Source of the DNA: Lingula anatina
Taxonomy: Eukaryota > Brachiopoda > Lingulata > Lingulida > Lingulidae
Direction: 5' to 3'
DNA length: 64,000 bases
Assembly (NCBI RefSeq): GCF_001039355.2
Contig: NW_019775774.1
Coordinates: forward strand, 124,001-188,000
Shown here: positions 58,298-64,000 of the stretch, piece after piece
Position numbering within the stretch: the first letter of the stretch is position 1
Layout: every line of letters starts with the position of its first letter
Program-made: the position numbers and the translations under genes
Notes under the pieces: model-generated
The model's database searches: none
What the model was told of the DNA's origin: nothing
The model's input: only the letters and a program-made list of their open reading frames with translations

Positions 58298-58344
58298 TCA
58301 ATCAACCAACCAGGAGAATGTTTGACTTCATGCAGCTTTTATGA
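58045..58344 (+). other. Seven-Cys frame with a defensin-like spacing
   Basis: In another plus-strand frame, 58099-58200 reads with seven cysteines spaced C-x8-C-x4-C-x3-C-x7-C-x4-C-x-C, including CLLRC and CVCRE. The C-x3-C and C-x-C spacing is that of CS-alpha-beta defensins, but an extra Cys is present. No signal-peptide exon is found, and the frame continues past the motif through a poly(A)-like signal. It overlaps the frame at 57655-58297, and at most one of them is likely real. Confidence 0.25.
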
Positions 58345-58614
58345 TGATCTCGTTTCGCACTGGATTACTTTTTACATGATTATTTCTAAATTTTTTTGTA
58401 TCCATACTAGCTTCCTTTAAAACAAGAATTTCAAACCCAAAATCTGCATGTGATTGTGTGGTGGGATATGCAATCACTGACTGTATTATTTTCTTCAAGA
58501 CATGTGTTAACAAACAGTTTTCTATATTTCCCATATTTCTCCTAATATTTGATTGTCACGCTTGAATAATGTAAGATCTGGGTACACATGATGTAACTGA
58601 AAGCGTGGGAAAAA

Positions 58615-58983
58615 TCAAAGCCACAGATACATGTACTTGTATGGTTCGTTTCTGATGAAGGCAATGGGTCGTATATTTTGATCAAATAACCAAAGCACCC
58701 GGTAGTTATAAAAATCAGAGAACCAATCTGAAACCACAGAGCCAACCGCAAACACCCAGATAAGATCGGACAATAAATAAAACAATTCCTTTAAAGGCAC
58801 ATCCGAGTTCAACCAACCCATATCACCCCCTCCAGGATCGGCGTTGGACAATTTCGGTAGATCCTCTTGGGAGATAGCGTTCTCGTCCACGGTAGTAAGA
58901 TACATTATCAGTGATGTATTTGTACCGTGTGAACCCCAACATTTTGACAGCTCTCGCATGTCAAAACTCACCCCGTAACCCAA
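58615..58983 (-). other. Unrecognised 122-codon frame
   Basis: Open minus-strand frame with Trp-rich hydrophobic segments (LLSDLIWVFAVGSVVSDW) in a locally GC-richer stretch (58790-59190). No ATG context, splice site or homology supports it strongly. Confidence 0.2.
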
Positions 58984-59199
58984 TCACCAAACTGCTAGAC
59001 CCCAAATATTCGGTTATGAGCAAAGATCAGGGGGTGTTTGGGCGAGGAACAATACAGGGCAGTATGTCCCGGTGTATGGACCGGCTTGAAATAAAGCATT
59101 TTTCGTTTTCATCACGAATTCTCCACAAAAGGTTCTTCGCTCTCATCTGTCGCACGCTGCCGTAAGGATAAGGGTTCTCGGTGCAAGGTTTTGACACCT

Positions 59200-62100
59200 G
59201 TCAAAAGTGACGGGTTCACTGAGTGCAGAATCGTAAACTGACATACCTGTAGAAACATACTACTCGGATGCGACTGTGTTGTCTTACGTGTTATGGCAGT
59301 AATATGACAGCCAGACGTCGCCTTTGATTTACCTGAATGAAAGATGCATGTATATTTGTTTTGAACATAGTGTGTCCCACTAAATTAAACCTTACCATAT
59401 ACCAAATGTTTCTTTTTTAGATACGGATCATACACAATAAACTGAAAATGGAACCTGGAGATTTTAAGTGGTGCAGTTTTGGTGCGAAATACTCCATTCA
59501 GAGGAATTCGAAGCGTGTACATGAATGCCAAAATATCAAATGTGCTTTTTTTTTAATGTCTTCATTTATTGATACCTTGACGTGATTTTTAAATCAAGTT
59601 TAGAATTTTGCTCGGGATAAACAAAATACAATGTCTTCCTTCTTTAGAATAAAATCCCTCGGTGTGTGATTTGTTGTTTATGCCCATGGGCTAATACATT
59701 ATTGAAGTTGACTGCAATACATAGTTCAAAGTTTATCGATTGATTTTATTTGGTAATTTTTTCCTGCTTGAACGATGTTAACCTGTTTCATATTCGCTCA
59801 ATTATCAACAAAATGAAGCTTTTTTTTTCACTTTTCACCCTTTATTATGTTGGTGATCACTGTACACTTTGGTGCGCCGATACCATTTCCGGGATCAAGT
59901 CCACGCCAGTCAAGTTTTCTTTATACATATTGTCGGTGATGGCACGCATTACTTCCGCCTTTTGTTTGCTGAAAGACATATAATGTCACAGCTTATTGTT
60001 GTTTATTTGAGAAAATACTGGATATTAGGCAATTCGAATTAGAATAAAAACGGTAAGATTCCAGACACAGAACTACTTTTGACATTATATTCATTTAATC
60101 CCTGAAAAACATACATGAACATATCTTGGGAATAAGCTTTGCACAAACGTTTTATCTTTACTATATCAATTGTCCATTTTGTCATATGTTGGTGTACGCA
60201 TATGTAATATATATCAACAATCAATGACTATAAACTTTTCACTTTTGCTCTAGATAATCAAAGAGAGTGATATTGGTTTTACGTACAAAGTGATGGTACA
60301 GGATGATCTCTTCCCAAAATTTGGCATTTATTGCCTCTCCTCTTTTGATTAATTCTACTTCAAAGGCGTTTCCCTAATACTTTATTCTATATTGTACAAG
60401 GTCATTAAATGCCTGCAGTAGTACTGGAATAAATTGAATTGAATATACACTAGAAGTCAAGGCCGTCGTGAAAGTACATTATTGCCTGGAAATTTAGCAA
60501 ATTCTCTAGGGAAAGGCGCTGTCAATAAATACAGTATAAAAAAAGTTCTAATTCTTATAACGGGCCCGCGTAGATGTATCCACGCTTCATAAGCAAAATA
60601 AACAGGGGAGCGACGTGTGTATGGTTAAGTGTATGTGCAATTATTTTCCAGATGGGCCAGCATTTTTTGGTTAATTATGTATGTATTATTTGTCATAATT
60701 TGTCAGAAATCGTTTCACCTGAAATGACTTGAAATGGTTGGTTGCTTTTTGCCATTGTATCTTTATTCTGTAAACAAGAGGAGGAAGAAGAAAGCAACGT
60801 GACCTACATGTAGGATGTCGAGTGATGGTTCACAACTTCATAACATTTTCGAATGGTATATCAACATTGAAACAACACGTTTTCAAATGTTATGGGAACT
60901 TCTTCATAAATTTACGAAATAAATATTTAGAGAGAAAAAAAATGAAAAAAGATTTCAATCTGCAAATAATCATTATTGTAAAATAAGCTTATTTTTGCAA
61001 GAAAAAAATGAGGAATATTTTGTAAATGTATGTTGTCTGTAGCATCGAGGGGTGAATACTGTGTATAATGTACATATATTAAAAAAATTCTTTAAAATCT
61101 AAAATAAATATTGCACTTGCAATCACGACACATACAGTGCATCTTGTAGTCACAAATGATTTCACTCACAAAGAAAATTCATAAAACATTGACATTTATA
61201 ATGGGACGTAGCTAAATCCCAAAATTAGTCCTTAGTTTGCCCACAGCAAGTTGTGATCTTCTTCGTGGTGAAAATTTGACAATGATATAGATATCAGTGT
61301 TTATTTATGAGAAACTCTATATTTTTTTCATTTTTTAGTTAAAGCCCTCTTAACATTAATTGGTATTCCATACATACAAGGAGGAATTTAATTTGGGCCC
61401 AACAAAAATAGAACCGAACCCTGTTGTACGCATAATATACATTCCAGAAAAGGATGTCTGGATTATTATTTATTATTATTATTATTTTACTTCTAAATAA
61501 TGAACCGCTTCATGTACCTCATACAGGATACTAAAGTGTCGGGATAACTTTGGCAAATAAAAATGAATTAGTTCACAATCAATAGTGCCTCCATGAGAGC
61601 AATCACACTGCTTCATTAGGCTCCAAATTAGAACCGTTAACCAGTCTGCGAATGCAAACGTATAATGCATTCCCACTCTTGTTTGAGGGACAGCACATTT
61701 CCAACATGCACAAAATTCTTTCACCATAACTTTTACAATGATATTAAAAATCTAAGGCATAAATATTGTCCACAAACGTCGTGTCACCAAAGAAGAGCCG
61801 TGTCATAGATCATCGTGACAGACTCCTGTGTGCTGTCTGACTTACCCACTTCAGAGTGGTGACAAGATGCTGTGACAACCTTCTGATGTTTAAACGGTGA
61901 CACCGTATTTGTCACCGGGCAGCTTGATGAGAAAAAGCACATTCTAAGGACTCGTAAACAGCGCACTTGTCGGGGTTAATCGGTGCTCTCACGCGAACTT
62001 GCTGACTTTTTGTGTGGCAGTATTAGCTTTAGGTGACGATATTAGGGGGCCATCTCGATTTTGACATAAAACAAAGGAAAGCAGTGTTATAAATTTCTGC

Positions 62101-63980
62101 CGCGACTGTTCTACAGTTCTACAATTCTGCACAATATGTATGGATACGTGTTTTTGTACGCAGCTCTTTAATCTTATGATAGATTTGGTTAACTGCCAGC
62201 TTGCTTGTACGTTTTCCTCTTTTTTGACAAGTCACCAATCAGCTCCCAGTGAAGTGATAAAACACATTTTCAGTACATGTATGTGGCATGAATAATTCTG
62301 GTGTATTTATTCCATCTGTTTGTTCTTTCTGATCTCCTTCAGATTTTGTATATTAAAAATATCTTCAAAACATGGTCGAAATATTTACATACCTTTTGGT
62401 ACTTGCTGCTACGCATGTCTTAATATGGAATAGTAGACACCGGTATGTGAAAAAAAAAAAAAAAAAGAAAAGGAAGAAAGAAAGAAAGAAGAACGACAAA
62501 AGTTAGGAAAAGGAGAGTAAAAACGTTCCAGACAAAGAAGGCAAGCAAAATCACATGAAAATATTATACCTTCGGGTCCATGTCTCACTGGTGACATGTC
62601 CTAAGTCTTTGATACGGGCGACGGACGTTAGGGAGTAGCCGTGCATGAAACGTGAGGGACACTAACGCTCCGACGTCGCGGACCCGCATGGCAACCAAAA
62701 GGCAAACGCTTATTAAGATAGATGGACGCGGTCACGCTAAAGCCTGCAGCAGCTGTCTTTTTTTTCTTGTTGGTGTCCTTCTTGTTAATTTTTCGTGTCT
62801 TCTGGAAGTAACCTGAAGTGATTTATTTTCTCAGAAATGCAAAGGGCGTTTGTCCGCTTTCCGAAAAAAAAAACCTATTAAATCAGGGCGTTTCTTTGGG
62901 GTTTCAATACTTACGCACATTTTATGTCGCAACATTACATAAAATATAATACCACTTTGGTTGAATGCATTTGTTAACAGTATTTGAAGTAATACTTAGT
63001 TATAACGCTCTGTTGTGAACCTGCTTCATACACTGTATAGATAAGTTAAGTTTATAGTAATATACTATGGGCCAGGGTGATGACGTTGTTGTGAAAAAAA
63101 TCTCACTGGACAGAAGAGTGCCCAGCTAGCGAACCCAGGTTAAGAACTTAAAATACTAAGTAAATAATAATTTCTGTAGCCCTGGTAGCTATTGACTTCG
63201 TACATATATCAACAAAAAACACGTAGCACGATTTTTGCTTAGTCTCTTTACAAAATGTTTGTAATTTCCTTCAATCTATATTTAATGATTAATGTAATTT
63301 TTAGTAGACATCAGTAAATATTCAAGGCACTTGGTGTTATGAAAGAAACGTGACATGTTGGAAATCTTCACTGTTCGTTGAGGAGTCTTGACCAACATGA
63401 AAAGGCTTTCATGTTTTTTTTTTTAATTTAATTTCAGTCCTCCAATTTTTTTTTAATTAAATAAAATTATTTTTGGAGTGAACAGTCGGGATAAATGCAA
63501 ATTAATTAATGTAGACGGAAATATTTGAACCACAAAATGTTACTGGGTCTACCCAAGTTTATTATCTCTATTATTGGGCCAAAGTATGACAGTTAAATTT
63601 ATAGAATTTATGTCTAGTCCTGGAATCTCGCGCGAAAGGCTCGGGGGAACGAGATTAGCTCAATTTCATGATTAACGACGGCGCGCGTCGCGTTGCATCT
63701 TGTCTCATCTACAGATGATAAATGTGAGTTAAATTAATAAAATGTGAGTAATATCTCCCAGAAATTAAAGTAGATTTATTTTTCAGCATAGACGGCTCGT
63801 ATTGTTCCTGACGCCGATTACCAATCCCAAACACTCAATCAGCATGGATGTACCATCCCCGGGAATTGAATTACGTATGCTCATGGGTCGGCGTGCTCAA
63901 AGAGTGCCCCGTTATCACGAGTAACGGGAAAAGTGTATTAGGATGAAACACACGGTCCTGACGTGGCTGTCTTTTTTCTT
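59200..63980. other. No gene seen
   Basis: AT-rich. Frames at 59750-59983, 61482-61727 and 61784-61966 are unrecognised. CG-rich patches at about 62610-62720 and 63630-63700 (CGGCGCGCGTCGCG) may be regulatory. If the splice model at the ends is right, this is a long intron. Confidence 0.35.
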
Positions 63981-63988
63981 TATTTCAG

Positions 63989-64000
63989 AGAAATTTGGCG
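63989..64000 (+). other. Start of a possible exon running off the window
   Basis: CTTTTTTCTTTATTTCAG ends at 63988, a strong 3' splice site with a long pyrimidine tract. AGAAATTTGGCG follows to the end of the window. It may pair with the donor at 54159. Confidence 0.35.

Overview
This is eukaryotic, animal DNA. Genes have short exons with GT-AG introns, the background is AT-rich, and the window is full of microsatellites, MITEs and transposon relics. WRAP53 (telomerase Cajal body protein) identifies a metazoan. A somatomedin-B receptor-like ectodomain gene, abundant TACATG-type words and a CCTCCGCCAAGG repeat suggest a highly heterozygous marine invertebrate (echinoderm, lancelet or lophotrochozoan). 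I cannot name the species.

Layout. (1) 2.5-8.7 kb, minus strand: a small five-exon gene encoding about 178 residues that I do not recognise. Two of its exons are present twice because of an assembly duplication, and a decayed transposase-like relic lies in its first intron. (2) 10.8-14.4 kb, plus strand: a three-exon secreted or membrane-tethered protein with a signal peptide and a somatomedin-B-like domain. It resembles the ectodomain of invertebrate Methuselah-like or adhesion receptors but has no seven-helix part, and it carries one apparent frameshift. (3) 15-17.3 kb: repeats, including an 837-bp element that keeps the PHD-like tail of a transposase. (4) 18.2-26.3 kb, plus strand: a complete WRAP53 gene in 11 coding exons (566 codons, all splice phases agree), with several MITEs and decoy partial exons in its introns. 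(5) 25.4-38.3 kb: two alleles laid end to end, so that the last two WRAP53 exons and about 1.8 kb of downstream DNA occur twice. One allele carries an insertion of at least 3.5 kb with roughly 430-bp inverted ends and a dead Tc1 relic inside; the other shows the empty site. (6) 38.4-53.7 kb: no convincing gene, only microsatellites, MITEs, two strong palindromes and a few GC-rich islands. (7) 53.7-64 kb: a candidate promoter with a noncoding first exon, a CTCF-like motif, an assembly repeat beside a Cys-rich reading frame, and a strong splice acceptor 12 bases before the window ends. The promoter and acceptor could belong to one gene with a long first intron, but that is inference.

Nine single N characters (3387, 5573, 16750, 21347, 28709, 33375, 41051, 42117, 57906) mark contig joins. 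Most sit inside hairpins or homopolymers, or are flanked by copies of the same sequence. Much of the apparent duplication is therefore probably uncollapsed haplotypes, not real gene duplication. The two main genes show no functional link to each other.
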